Shown here piece after piece: positions 1-8,011 of a stretch of 45,295 nt of DNA (position 1 is the stretch's first letter; each line of letters opens with the position of its first letter). A program made the translations under genes and the position numbers. The stretch covers positions 1-45,295 of the forward strand of contig SFEV01000020.1 of NCBI GenBank assembly GCA_004557975.1, given 5' to 3'. This DNA comes from Lachnospiraceae bacterium (GTDB lineage Bacteria > Bacillota > Clostridia > Lachnospirales > Lachnospiraceae). Under the pieces are notes generated by a model. It saw nothing but the letters and a program-made list of their open reading frames with translations. It ran no database searches and was not told the origin of the DNA.

Positions 1-11
1 TTATAAAACAG

Positions 12-57
12 AAAAAGTAGCAATAACTCATTTTTGTAAGAGTAATTGCTACTTTTA
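12..57 (-). terminator. Terminator downstream of spoIVA
   Basis: An imperfect inverted repeat (arms about 13-28 and 41-56, one mismatch) lies downstream of the spoIVA stop. Read on the minus strand, the 3' arm runs into a T-rich tract at positions 1-13. The other side is also T-rich on the plus strand, so it may work in both directions. Confidence 0.75.
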
Positions 58-128
58 TTTTTTCATTTTTCAAAGTGGAAATAAACTTTTCACTTCAGCA
101 CAAAAAACATGAAAAAAATGCTTTTTTA

Positions 129-1598
129 TCAGATGATGATACAGATCAGTTTTCCTCTCGACTCATTTACAATACGTTTCATCGTATCCTGAAGCTTCTG
201 CTGGCTTTCCTCACTGATCTGGGAGAGCTTGGCACGAATTCCTTCTTCAACCATCTGTTCCACCGATTTTCCGAAAATCAGCGTGTTCCAGGCCCCTTCC
301 TGATCACTCCGGCTGTCGTTCATATACGTAATCAGATCCTGAGCCTGCGCCTCATTTCCCACGATCGGTGCAATCTCCGTTTCGATCTCCGCGCGGATCA
401 GATGGATGGATGGGGAGGTTGCCCGTATCCGGACACCGTACTTATTGCCCTGACGTATAATGACAGGCTCTTCCATCGTGATTTCTTCCTTTTTCGGCGT
501 AATCATTCCATATCCGGTCTGACGTACAGCCAAAATGGCCGATTCCACCGTCTCATATTCCTGCTTCAGCCTGGAGAGCTCCCTGATTATGGAAATCAGC
601 TGGTATTCACTGTGTATATCGGTACCTGTCATCTCACTGAGAATCCGGTAGTAGAGAGACTCCTGCATCAGAACTGTCACCTCTGCCTCCCCGCGTGAGA
701 GATCCACATTCTCCACCTTTGACTTCTTTATGTACTGACTTTCCAGCAAAGAAGTCCCTGAGTAAATATCACGGACTGTATGAAGACCGTTCATATACTT
801 CCTCACGCTGTCAAAGAGTTCCTGCTTCAGCCAGTGAGAATTTTCCAGAGTTTCCGCCCATTTCGGAATCTGGAAAACAACCCTTGTCAGCGGAAATTCC
901 AGCAGAAACTGTTCAAATACCTGGTAAATCTCATTTTTCCCCATCTGCTCACAGTTCAGGATCATACAGGAAACACCGTACGTCTTCTTCAGGTATTCTG
1001 CTGTTGTTTTCGCTTCCTCAGAGTAAGGTCTCGAAGAATTCACTATTACAAGAAACGGCTTGCCAAGCTGCTTCAGCTGCAGAATCGCCTCTTTTTCTGC
1101 TTCCAGAAAGCTGCTGCGGCCAAGCTCTCCGAAGCTGCCGTCCGTCGTCACGACAATTCCAATGGTCGCATGGTCACTGATCACTTTCTGTGTACCTGTC
1201 TTTGCAGCTTCCTGAAACGGAATGGGTGCTTCCTGCCACGGTGTCTTCACCATGCGGGCCACCCCGTTCTCCTGTGTTCCCTCTGCCCCGGGCACAAGAA
1301 ATCCGACACAGTCCACCAGCCTCACCTTCATAACCGTCCCGTCTCCCACTTCAATAGAGGCTGCCGTCCTCGGGATGAATTTTGGCTCCACTGTTGTCAC
1401 CATTCTTCCTGATGCACTTGAGGGCATCTCGTCCTGCGCCTGTCTTCTCGCATTGTCCTCCAGCTCCGGCAGCACGAGATGCTCCACAAATTTACGCACA
1501 AACGTGGACTTTCCGGTTCTGACCGGACCGACGATACCGACATAGATTTCACCGCCCGTCCTCATCTGAATATCCTTGTACAGATCAAATTTTTCCAT
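129..1598 (-). CDS. spoIVA: Stage IV sporulation protein A, spore-coat morphogenetic ATPase
   Basis: SpoIVA is the ATPase that polymerises on the outer forespore membrane and forms the basement layer of the spore coat. The 489-residue product has the usual family length. The N-terminal P-loop GPVRTGKST is at residues 24-32. It is followed by the SpoIVA-type GTPase-like domain, a middle domain, and the C-terminal tail ending in the hydrophobic LICIII that the family uses for membrane targeting. The ATG at 1598 is preceded by a GGGGG Shine-Dalgarno 7 nt upstream, and that motif lies inside the 3' arm of a 13-bp hairpin. The gene follows the proline block on the same strand but appears to have its own sigma-E-type promoter. 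No lesion is visible. The identification rests on strong resemblance to the family. Confidence 0.97.
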   Translation of the reverse strand: MEKFDLYKDIQMRTGGEIYVGIVGPVRTGKSTFVRKFVEHLVLPELEDNARRQAQDEMPSSASGRMVTTVEPKFIPRTAASIEVGDGTVMKVRLVDCVGFLVPGAEGTQENGVARMVKTPWQEAPIPFQEAAKTGTQKVISDHATIGIVVTTDGSFGELGRSSFLEAEKEAILQLKQLGKPFLVIVNSSRPYSEEAKTTAEYLKKTYGVSCMILNCEQMGKNEIYQVFEQFLLEFPLTRVVFQIPKWAETLENSHWLKQELFDSVRKYMNGLHTVRDIYSGTSLLESQYIKKSKVENVDLSRGEAEVTVLMQESLYYRILSEMTGTDIHSEYQLISIIRELSRLKQEYETVESAILAVRQTGYGMITPKKEEITMEEPVIIRQGNKYGVRIRATSPSIHLIRAEIETEIAPIVGNEAQAQDLITYMNDSRSDQEGAWNTLIFGKSVEQMVEEGIRAKLSQISEESQQKLQDTMKRIVNESRGKLICIII

Positions 1599-1605
1599 GA
1601 AAAGA

Positions 1606-1641
1606 CCCCCTGCATATACTACAACAAATATATGCAGGGGG
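1606..1641 (-). promoter_or_regulatory. Hairpin covering the spoIVA ribosome-binding site; possible terminator of the proline operon
   Basis: A perfect 13-bp stem (arms 1606-1618 and 1629-1641) with a 10-nt loop lies between the upstream stop codon at 1658 and the spoIVA ATG. On the minus strand the 3' arm contains the GGGGG Shine-Dalgarno. The tract after the stem is only TCTTTTC, so it would be a weak intrinsic terminator. In read-through RNA from the proline operon the spoIVA ribosome-binding site would be paired. Confidence 0.7.
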
Positions 1642-1655
1642 ATGTCCTTTTATAC
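1626..1655 (-). promoter_or_regulatory. Candidate sigma-E promoter of spoIVA
   Basis: The minus strand reads GTATAAA (1649-1655), 14 nt, then CATATATTT (1626-1634). This resembles the sigma-E pattern of an ATA-centred -35 and a CATA-type -10 at 14-15 nt spacing. The expected start site, near 1618-1620, falls in the loop of the hairpin, so this transcript would lack the 5' arm. The call is by eye; the last -35 bases differ from the consensus. Confidence 0.5.
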
Positions 1656-1657
1656 CC

Positions 1658-3454
1658 CTATGGGCGGATCTGACCGTCCCCGAAAATAATGTATTTCGTA
1701 GTTGTCAGCGCTTCAAGCCCCATCGGTCCCCGGGCATGCAGCTTCTGTGTACTGATCCCGATCTCAGCACCGAAACCGAATTCAAAACCGTCGGTAAACC
1801 GTGTTGATGCATTCACATAGACTGCCGCAGCGTCAATCTCGTCCAGGAAACGCATTGCATTCGTATAATTCTGTGTAATAATTGATTCAGAATGTCCGGT
1901 ATTGTAGCGGTTGATATGTGCGATCGCCTCATCCAGAGAGGAAACCGTCTTAACCGACAGAATATAGTCCAGATATTCTCTTCCCCAGTCATCCTCCAGA
2001 GCCGGCACACCGCCATCAATGCAGGAGAGCGCCTGCGCATCGCAGCGAAGCTCCACCAGATGCTCATCCAGCTTTTTCTTCAGAGCGACAAGCAGCTCCT
2101 TCTCAATTTTCTCATGGACAACAATGGATTCACACGCATTGCAGACGCCGATTCGCTGTGTTTTTGCGTTGTTGATAATGCTGACAGCCATATCGATATC
2201 TGCTGACTCATCCACAAAAATATGACAGTTTCCCGTACCTGTCTCAATGACAGGGATTGTACTGTTCTCCACAACGGCACGGATCAGACCTGCTCCTCCA
2301 CGCGGAATCAGCACATCCACATACTTCTTCAGCCGCATGAACTGAGCCGTCACAGCACGGTCCGTCACCTCAATCAGCTGAAGCGCACCTTCCGGAATCT
2401 GGCAGTCCGAAAGAGCCCTGCAAATCACCTCCACAATCGCTGCATTGGAATGGATCGCATCACTTCCACCTTTCAGAATCACTGCATTCCCGGTCTTAAA
2501 GCACAGTCCGAATGCGTCAGCCGTCACATTCGGCCGTGACTCGTAGATAATACCAATGACACCGAGAGGAACACGCTTCTTTCCGATCATAAGACCGTTG
2601 GGACGTTTCTTCATATCACTGACTTCTCCGATCGGATCGTCCAGCGCAGCAATCTGACGCATTCCCTCCGCCATGCTCTCAATTCTCGCATCATTAAGCA
2701 TCAGGCGGTCAACCAGCCCTTCATGCATATGTGACGCACGTGCTGCAGCAACATCCTTCGCATTGGCATTGAGGATTTCCTCAGAGTATTTCACCAGATA
2801 CTCAGCAGTTTTTCTCAGCGCATCATTTTTCTGAGCCGTGGAAAGTTTCCGTAAGAGAGGCTCCGCCTGCTTTGCGGACCGTCCGATATCCTCAAGAAGC
2901 ACATCCGGGTCAGCAAACATCCGATCCTCCGTAAACAGGTACTGTGGGCAGATATCATGGGGCTGTGCCGGCACTTCATCCACCATCTGAAATTCAAAGG
3001 CGACTGCCACCGTTGTATGCTTCGTATTCTTTGACAGATAGCGGTCATAAAATCCTTTTCCGTAACCGCAGCGGTGACGCTGCGCATCAAAGCCGACACC
3101 GGGAACAATCAGAAGCGCTTCATCGTCTGCCGCTGCACGGCCGGTCACCGGCTCCGGGATATCGTAATACCCAGGCTGAACATCCGCATAGGAAACGATC
3201 TCAAAATACGTCATCTCCTCCCCGAACACCTTCGGAGCCGCCACCGTCTTTCCCAGTCTCCAGGCTTCCTCAATCAGCGGTTTTGTGGATACCTCGCCCT
3301 TACAGTCCATGTATACGTAGACAGACTTTGCCCGCCGAAAAGCATCCATCCGCATGATCCGTTCACAGATCGCTCTGCTCTTCTCCTCAATCTGAGCCTG
3401 AGTCAGCTCTTTTCTGTGCGAGAATACTTTTTTTCTAATTTCCTTTTTTTCCAT
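1658..3454 (-). CDS. proA: Fused 5-formyltetrahydrofolate cyclo-ligase / glutamate-5-semialdehyde dehydrogenase
   Basis: This 598-residue protein joins two enzymes normally encoded separately. Residues 1 to about 180 form a 5-formyl-THF cyclo-ligase, which makes 5,10-methenyl-THF from 5-formyl-THF with ATP. It has the N-terminal KKEIRKKV lysines and the GYGKGFYDRYL nucleotide motif. From about residue 185 a full-length ProA follows, starting at DVLLEDIGRSAKQAE. ProA reduces glutamyl-5-phosphate to glutamate-5-semialdehyde in proline synthesis, and the catalytic cysteine region GVCNACESIVVH is intact. There is essentially no linker. Both halves look functional. The start overlaps the end of the DUF896 gene by 20 nt, which suggests translational coupling after proB. 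No sequence error is evident because both domains read through without disturbance. Confidence 0.92.
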   Translation of the reverse strand: MEKKEIRKKVFSHRKELTQAQIEEKSRAICERIMRMDAFRRAKSVYVYMDCKGEVSTKPLIEEAWRLGKTVAAPKVFGEEMTYFEIVSYADVQPGYYDIPEPVTGRAAADDEALLIVPGVGFDAQRHRCGYGKGFYDRYLSKNTKHTTVAVAFEFQMVDEVPAQPHDICPQYLFTEDRMFADPDVLLEDIGRSAKQAEPLLRKLSTAQKNDALRKTAEYLVKYSEEILNANAKDVAAARASHMHEGLVDRLMLNDARIESMAEGMRQIAALDDPIGEVSDMKKRPNGLMIGKKRVPLGVIGIIYESRPNVTADAFGLCFKTGNAVILKGGSDAIHSNAAIVEVICRALSDCQIPEGALQLIEVTDRAVTAQFMRLKKYVDVLIPRGGAGLIRAVVENSTIPVIETGTGNCHIFVDESADIDMAVSIINNAKTQRIGVCNACESIVVHEKIEKELLVALKKKLDEHLVELRCDAQALSCIDGGVPALEDDWGREYLDYILSVKTVSSLDEAIAHINRYNTGHSESIITQNYTNAMRFLDEIDAAAVYVNASTRFTDGFEFGFGAEIGISTQKLHARGPMGLEALTTTKYIIFGDGQIRP

Positions 3455-3653
3455 ATTTTTCTCCCAGATTCTCTATACTGCCATCCTTATTGATGATGTC
3501 GATATTGTTCAGCTGCCCTCTGAGATTCCGGCGAACCGCTTCTATGTATTGTCTGCGAAGCTCTGCCTGTTCCTCCTTCTCAGCTGCCGTCAGCCCTTCT
3601 GCCTTCGACTTTCTGGCCAGCTCATTGATTCTGTTCAGATCCAGCATGTCCAT
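3435..3653 (-). CDS. DUF896 family small protein (YnzC-like)
   Basis: This 72-residue protein begins MDMLDLNRINELARK and belongs to the DUF896 (UPF0291) family of small helical proteins common in Firmicutes. Its biochemical role is not established. The frame is open further upstream, but the ATG at 3653 has an AGAGG Shine-Dalgarno about 6 nt before it and matches the family N-terminus. The protein is rich in charged residues, with no signal peptide or membrane segment. It lies 10 nt after proB and overlaps the start of the FCL-ProA fusion by 20 nt, so it is co-transcribed with the proline genes. That linkage alone does not show a role in proline metabolism. Confidence 0.88.
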   Translation of the reverse strand: MDMLDLNRINELARKSKAEGLTAAEKEEQAELRRQYIEAVRRNLRGQLNNIDIINKDGSIENLGEKYGKKGN

Positions 3654-3663
3654 TTCACACCTC

Positions 3664-4509
3664 TCAGTTTGATTCTTCTTCCAGAATATCAAATAAATCA
3701 AAATTTTCGTCCGAATGTCCCGGAAACAGTGTACCCACATTCATACCCTGCATAATCCGATGAATCACGTGAAAATCCTCTCCGTTTGCAATCATCATGT
3801 CTGCACCGGCTGACGTGGCAATCTTTGCCGCAGACAGCTTTGTCGCCATACCGCCTGTTCCCACATCACTGCTGCTGCCCTTTCCCATATGCATCAGCTG
3901 ATCATCGAGCTGGTCCACCGTATCAATAAAAACAGCAGCCGGATTTTTTTTCGGATCATCCGTATACAGCCCGTCAATATCCGAGAGCAGAAGAAGAAAA
4001 TCTGCATGCACCAGTGCAGCTACAATAGCAGAAAGCGTATCGTTGTCACCAAACTCAATCTCATACGTAGCTACTGTATCGTTTTCATTGACAATCGGAA
4101 TCGCGCCGAGAGCCAGCAGCTCCTCAAAAGTATTGGCTGCATTCCTGCGGCTCAGATGATTCATCATCGTATTTTTCGTCATCAGAATCTGCGCGGCACG
4201 ATGACCGTACTCACTGAACAGCTTCTGATAGATCATCATCAGCTGTGCCTGTCCGATCGCTGCGCACGCCTGCTTTTCCGCCACATTTTTCGGACGATGG
4301 TGGACACCGATCGCCTGTCGTCCCACCGCAATGGCACCGGATGATACAAGAATAACATCCTTACCCGTATTTTTCAGATCACAAAGCTCTCTCACCAGAA
4401 TTTCAAGCTTTGTCAGATTCAGCGCCCCCGTCTCCGGATGGGTGATCGACGAGCTGCCGATCTTCACCACAATGCGCTTCTTGTCTTTCAGTTTTTCTCT
4501 GTAATTCAT
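3664..4509 (-). CDS. proB: Glutamate 5-kinase, short form without PUA domain
   Basis: ProB phosphorylates glutamate to glutamyl-5-phosphate with ATP, the first step of proline synthesis. The product feeds the ProA half encoded two genes downstream. The 281-residue protein is an amino-acid kinase fold with the early VVKIGSSSI phosphate loop, the VSSGAIAVG segment, NENDTV, and the glycine-rich GTGGMATKLSAA stretch. It stops after the kinase domain, so it lacks the C-terminal PUA domain of the longer enzymes; short forms are common in Firmicutes. It appears to be first in a three-gene block (proB, DUF896, FCL-ProA). I saw no convincing promoter or T-box in the 90 nt upstream. Confidence 0.96.
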   Translation of the reverse strand: MNYREKLKDKKRIVVKIGSSSITHPETGALNLTKLEILVRELCDLKNTGKDVILVSSGAIAVGRQAIGVHHRPKNVAEKQACAAIGQAQLMMIYQKLFSEYGHRAAQILMTKNTMMNHLSRRNAANTFEELLALGAIPIVNENDTVATYEIEFGDNDTLSAIVAALVHADFLLLLSDIDGLYTDDPKKNPAAVFIDTVDQLDDQLMHMGKGSSSDVGTGGMATKLSAAKIATSAGADMMIANGEDFHVIHRIMQGMNVGTLFPGHSDENFDLFDILEEESN

Positions 4510-4600
4510 AACTGCTCCTCATTTTGTACCATATCATTACTGTCGGAAGATGTTTATACCGCCTTGCTTCCATGGGCATCATCTTTTTTAAGCCGCCCTC

Positions 4601-6277
4601 TTAACGCAGCAGTCCCATTCTGCGAAGCAGCTTGATCAGCAGATGTCCTTTGGGGAACATCGCCAGCTCCTCAGCAGTAATTCCACGGAAGGATACCATT
4701 CCGATTCCGTATACCAGAACACCTGCCAGAATCGCAAAAAATGTGGACACCGTATTTCCTGCAAACATGTGAAATACGGAATATATCACATAAGCTGCCG
4801 CCCCCATCATAATAGAGACGATGGAGGGAACAATAAACGTCTTATACCACTCCTGACGGTAACCGATGAATCTGCGGATTGATATCGCGTTCAGTATGCT
4901 GACAACAAGTGCAAAGAAAATATTGGAATACACCACTGCATATATATTCAGATTTCCGATCGTCAGCAGCACATACAGGACGATAAAATGCAGCACAAGT
5001 GCAATGCTGCAGTTGTACAGCGGCTGTCTCAGCTGTCCCAGGCCCTGTAAAATGCCGGTGGTCAGCGTGGAAAGTGCATAGAACACAATCATCAGAGATC
5101 CAATCTGCATAATTCCGGTGGCAAGGGGTACACCCGTCTCCTGGCTGAACAGCATGGTGATAATCGGTTTGGCGAGAGCCGCCATACCGGCTGCGCAGGG
5201 AATCGTCAGAATCATCGTAAACCGGATGGACATTTTAATCTTGTGCCGCGCATCTGACCGGTTGCGGTTTGCCATGGCAGCCGTAAGGCTCGGAACAATG
5301 GACGGAGCCAGACACGATGCGAGAGCCAGCGGAACATTCATCAGCACACGGAACTTACCGGAATAAATCCCCCAGATTGCACCGTACTGTGCATTCGTAT
5401 AACCCTGTCCCTGAAGTACTTTGTTGAAAATCCCCTGGTCTACCACATTGCTGATATTGTAGATTACCGTGCTCAGAATGACCGGAAGAATCGTCAGCAC
5501 AAGCTGTCTGTATATTACGCGCTCCGATTCCTTTTTCCCCGAACGGTCGCGTCTCATGTTCCGCTGCAGTGTCTTCTTCTGTGCCGTATAGATAAGCATC
5601 ATAAAAATCAGTGCGACCGTAATGCTGGCAACCGTTCCGAAGGTACCTCCGGCAGCCCCCCATGCAGGAGCCAGTGAAGCATTGCCTTCCTTCGCGGCCA
5701 GCGTCGCCCCGTAGCTGAACATGATATCCGCGCAGACCAGAGAAATGACTGCATTCACGATCTGCTCAATGACCTGGGATACCGCCGTGGGCACCATTGT
5801 GGAATATCCCTGGAAGTATCCGCGGAACGTACCGAGAATCGCAGAGATAAAGATCGCCGGCGCCAGAACCCGCAGTCCGTAGACTGCCAGTTCAAAGGAC
5901 ATCAGATACTTCGTGATGAATCCGGCAAAAACGTACGTGACAAGTGCAAGGGTACCACCGGACAGCAGTGCAAACCGCACAGCGCACAGAAACACTTTGT
6001 GCGCGTTGCGGTACTCTCCTTTGTGTACGCGCTCCGAAACGAGCTTCGACACTGCCAGAGGCAGATTGAAACACGAAATCATCAGAATAATTGCATAAAT
6101 TTCATTGGCTGTCGAATAGTAACTGTTTCCCTCATCACCAAGTATATTTGTCAGCGGAATACGGTAGACAAGACCGATTATTTTCGCAATGATGGAAGCT
6201 GCCGCAAGAATCGAGCCCTGCACCAGAAAATTTTTTCCACTTTTTTTATTCTCTTTCACTTCAGACCTCTTACTCAA
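4601..6277 (-). CDS. Polysaccharide/lipid II flippase of the MurJ/SpoVB family
   Basis: This 558-residue polytopic membrane protein of the MOP exporter superfamily has about 14 predicted helices. After a basic N-terminal tail comes the characteristic GSILAAASIIAKIIGLVYRI helix, and GTFRGYFQGY, a loop typical of the family, lies in the first half. Members flip lipid-linked cell-wall precursors across the membrane. B. subtilis paralogues include the lipid II flippase MurJ (YtgP) and the sporulation protein SpoVB. Sequence alone does not tell me which of these roles this one plays, so no symbol is given. It sits between the DUF3048 lipoprotein gene and proB on the same strand. Confidence 0.9.
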   Translation of the reverse strand: MSKRSEVKENKKSGKNFLVQGSILAAASIIAKIIGLVYRIPLTNILGDEGNSYYSTANEIYAIILMISCFNLPLAVSKLVSERVHKGEYRNAHKVFLCAVRFALLSGGTLALVTYVFAGFITKYLMSFELAVYGLRVLAPAIFISAILGTFRGYFQGYSTMVPTAVSQVIEQIVNAVISLVCADIMFSYGATLAAKEGNASLAPAWGAAGGTFGTVASITVALIFMMLIYTAQKKTLQRNMRRDRSGKKESERVIYRQLVLTILPVILSTVIYNISNVVDQGIFNKVLQGQGYTNAQYGAIWGIYSGKFRVLMNVPLALASCLAPSIVPSLTAAMANRNRSDARHKIKMSIRFTMILTIPCAAGMAALAKPIITMLFSQETGVPLATGIMQIGSLMIVFYALSTLTTGILQGLGQLRQPLYNCSIALVLHFIVLYVLLTIGNLNIYAVVYSNIFFALVVSILNAISIRRFIGYRQEWYKTFIVPSIVSIMMGAAAYVIYSVFHMFAGNTVSTFFAILAGVLVYGIGMVSFRGITAEELAMFPKGHLLIKLLRRMGLLR

Positions 6278-6331
6278 TCGTAATCAGCGAAGCATGAACG
6301 CTTCGCTTCCCGTAACGCAAAGTCTCCATCA

Positions 6332-7432
6332 TCAGTTGCCATTAAAGGATGCCAGATCCGGGTACAGCGCAACACTGTCACTGTATGTATCCAGCACGAT
6401 GCAGACCCACGTCTTGCCCTGATTCAGAGTGATCTCATTGCCATCCGCATCATAATAGTGTGTGACACTGAAATTTTCATTTGCATACGGATTTTCTGTG
6501 TCGATCTCATCCTTTTTCCATGTTATATCAATGGCCTTTCCTCTGGTAATATATTTTCCTGCTCCTCCGGAAAGTACATCGATATTCAGATATCCGTTTT
6601 CATCAAATTTCTCCCACGGGCAGTACTGCAGGATAATATTGTCGTATTTCAGCGGGTTGCCTGTGAGGAAGTCAATCTGTACATCGCCATACTGATAGCG
6701 TGTATACTTGCCTGTCTCAGCGTCATACGTAAAGTATGCATGATTATATTCGTATCCCGGCTCGACCACAGCCGCCTCCGCACCGCCATCCAGCGTCACC
6801 GGAGCATCATCTGCCGCAAAATTATAGTGACCGTTTCCGGAGAGATATTCCTGCGAATACTCTGTCGGATAATTCATAAATTCAATGCCGTCCTGAATCA
6901 TGTTGTAATTTGTAAATACATTGTGGGGCGCCTCAAAATCGTCGGAGCGATAGTAAACAATCTCTCCCTCAGAATCAAGACCGCTCAGATTCAGCGTAGA
7001 ATCAAGGTTCAGCAGGTCAAGGGCATAGACTGCCTGTCCGAAGTGCAGATAGTATGTATTAAATTCACGCGCAAAATATACGTAATAATTTCTGCAGCTT
7101 CTCACGGAGCCGATACGCTCCACATCCTGGTAATCCTCCATAATTCCCATAAGGCGTGTGATACCGCCTTCCACCGGTGATTCATAAACCACCTCAGCAT
7201 TGCTGATTCCTGACTGCGGAAGTGCAGCCTGAATATTGTTGAACATCACGGAAATCGCTTTCTTGCGCCCGATGGATTCCGGCACCAGCTTACCGGTCAG
7301 GAAACTGCGCACCATGCCATTCTCCTCTGCAGAAACTGTCATTCCTGATGAAATACAGCCTGTCAGCAGTGCGAGTGCCATCAGGCCCGCTGCTTTTCTC
7401 ATATTTCTTTTTCTCATATTTCTTTTTTTCAT
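6332..7432 (-). CDS. DUF3048 lipoprotein (YerB-like)
   Basis: This secreted 366-residue lipoprotein has a basic N-terminus, a hydrophobic stretch and the lipobox LLTGC near residue 25, so it should be lipid-anchored outside the cell. The mature part carries the DUF3048/YerB pattern: SGISNAEVVYESPVEGGITRLMGI, then ERIGSVRSCRNYYV, and a C-terminal half ending in a WVCIVLD strand. The function of the family is unknown. The start at 7432 is favoured by AGGAGG 8 nt upstream. A 15-bp tandem repeat at 7398-7427 duplicates MRKRN at the extreme N-terminus. The gene follows ybeY with 18 nt between, at the end of the yqfC cluster. Confidence 0.9.
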   Translation of the reverse strand: MKKRNMRKRNMRKAAGLMALALLTGCISSGMTVSAEENGMVRSFLTGKLVPESIGRKKAISVMFNNIQAALPQSGISNAEVVYESPVEGGITRLMGIMEDYQDVERIGSVRSCRNYYVYFAREFNTYYLHFGQAVYALDLLNLDSTLNLSGLDSEGEIVYYRSDDFEAPHNVFTNYNMIQDGIEFMNYPTEYSQEYLSGNGHYNFAADDAPVTLDGGAEAAVVEPGYEYNHAYFTYDAETGKYTRYQYGDVQIDFLTGNPLKYDNIILQYCPWEKFDENGYLNIDVLSGGAGKYITRGKAIDITWKKDEIDTENPYANENFSVTHYYDADGNEITLNQGKTWVCIVLDTYSDSVALYPDLASFNGN

Positions 7433-7450
7433 ATTCTGTTCCTCCTTACT

Positions 7451-7951
7451 CTACCTTAATATATGAAGCTCCTCCAGAATCTCCTTCTGAAGACGCTCCA
7501 TCTCACACGCTTCTTCCTCTGTCATATGATCATATCCCAGCAGATGAAGCATGCTGTGTGTGATCAAAAACGCGTACTCACGCTTTGCAGAGTGACCGTA
7601 CTCCTCCGCCTGCGAGAGCACCCGCTGGGCACAGATCACAATATCTCCCAGCATCAGTTCTCCTGAATCCGGCTCAAAACAGTCCTGCTGCTCATCCTCC
7701 TCCAGGAAATCAAACTCACCCGGCGTCCCGAATTCCACCATGGGAAAAGAAAGCACATCCGTCGGGCGGTCAATCTGACGGTGTTCCAGGTTCATCCGGT
7801 GTATCTCCTCACTGTCCGTGATAAGCAGGCTGACCTGCGCCTCGTAAGGACAGTTCATATAATCCAGCGTAAAGGAGATCACCTCCTCCGCAATATCATA
7901 CAGCTCCAGTCCGAGATCCTCCCGGCTCTCATTTTCAAAATCAACTGTCAT
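7451..7951 (-). CDS. ybeY: rRNA maturation endoribonuclease YbeY
   Basis: YbeY is a zinc-dependent endoribonuclease involved in 16S rRNA 3'-end maturation and ribosome quality control. The 166-residue product has the diagnostic zinc site HSMLHLLGYDH near the C-terminus and the core DRPTDVLSFP. A GTG at 7963 is also possible, but the ATG at 7951 (MTVDFENES) fits the family N-terminus and has AAGGTGG about 8 nt upstream. It sits 60 nt downstream of phoH, its usual partner in Firmicutes and proteobacteria. Confidence 0.95.
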   Translation of the reverse strand: MTVDFENESREDLGLELYDIAEEVISFTLDYMNCPYEAQVSLLITDSEEIHRMNLEHRQIDRPTDVLSFPMVEFGTPGEFDFLEEDEQQDCFEPDSGELMLGDIVICAQRVLSQAEEYGHSAKREYAFLITHSMLHLLGYDHMTEEEACEMERLQKEILEELHILR

Positions 7952-8011
7952 AGATGCTCCCACCTTCTTCCTCTGTATCTGCCTGCCGTCAGGTATTTGC
8001 CTCAGTCTCCG

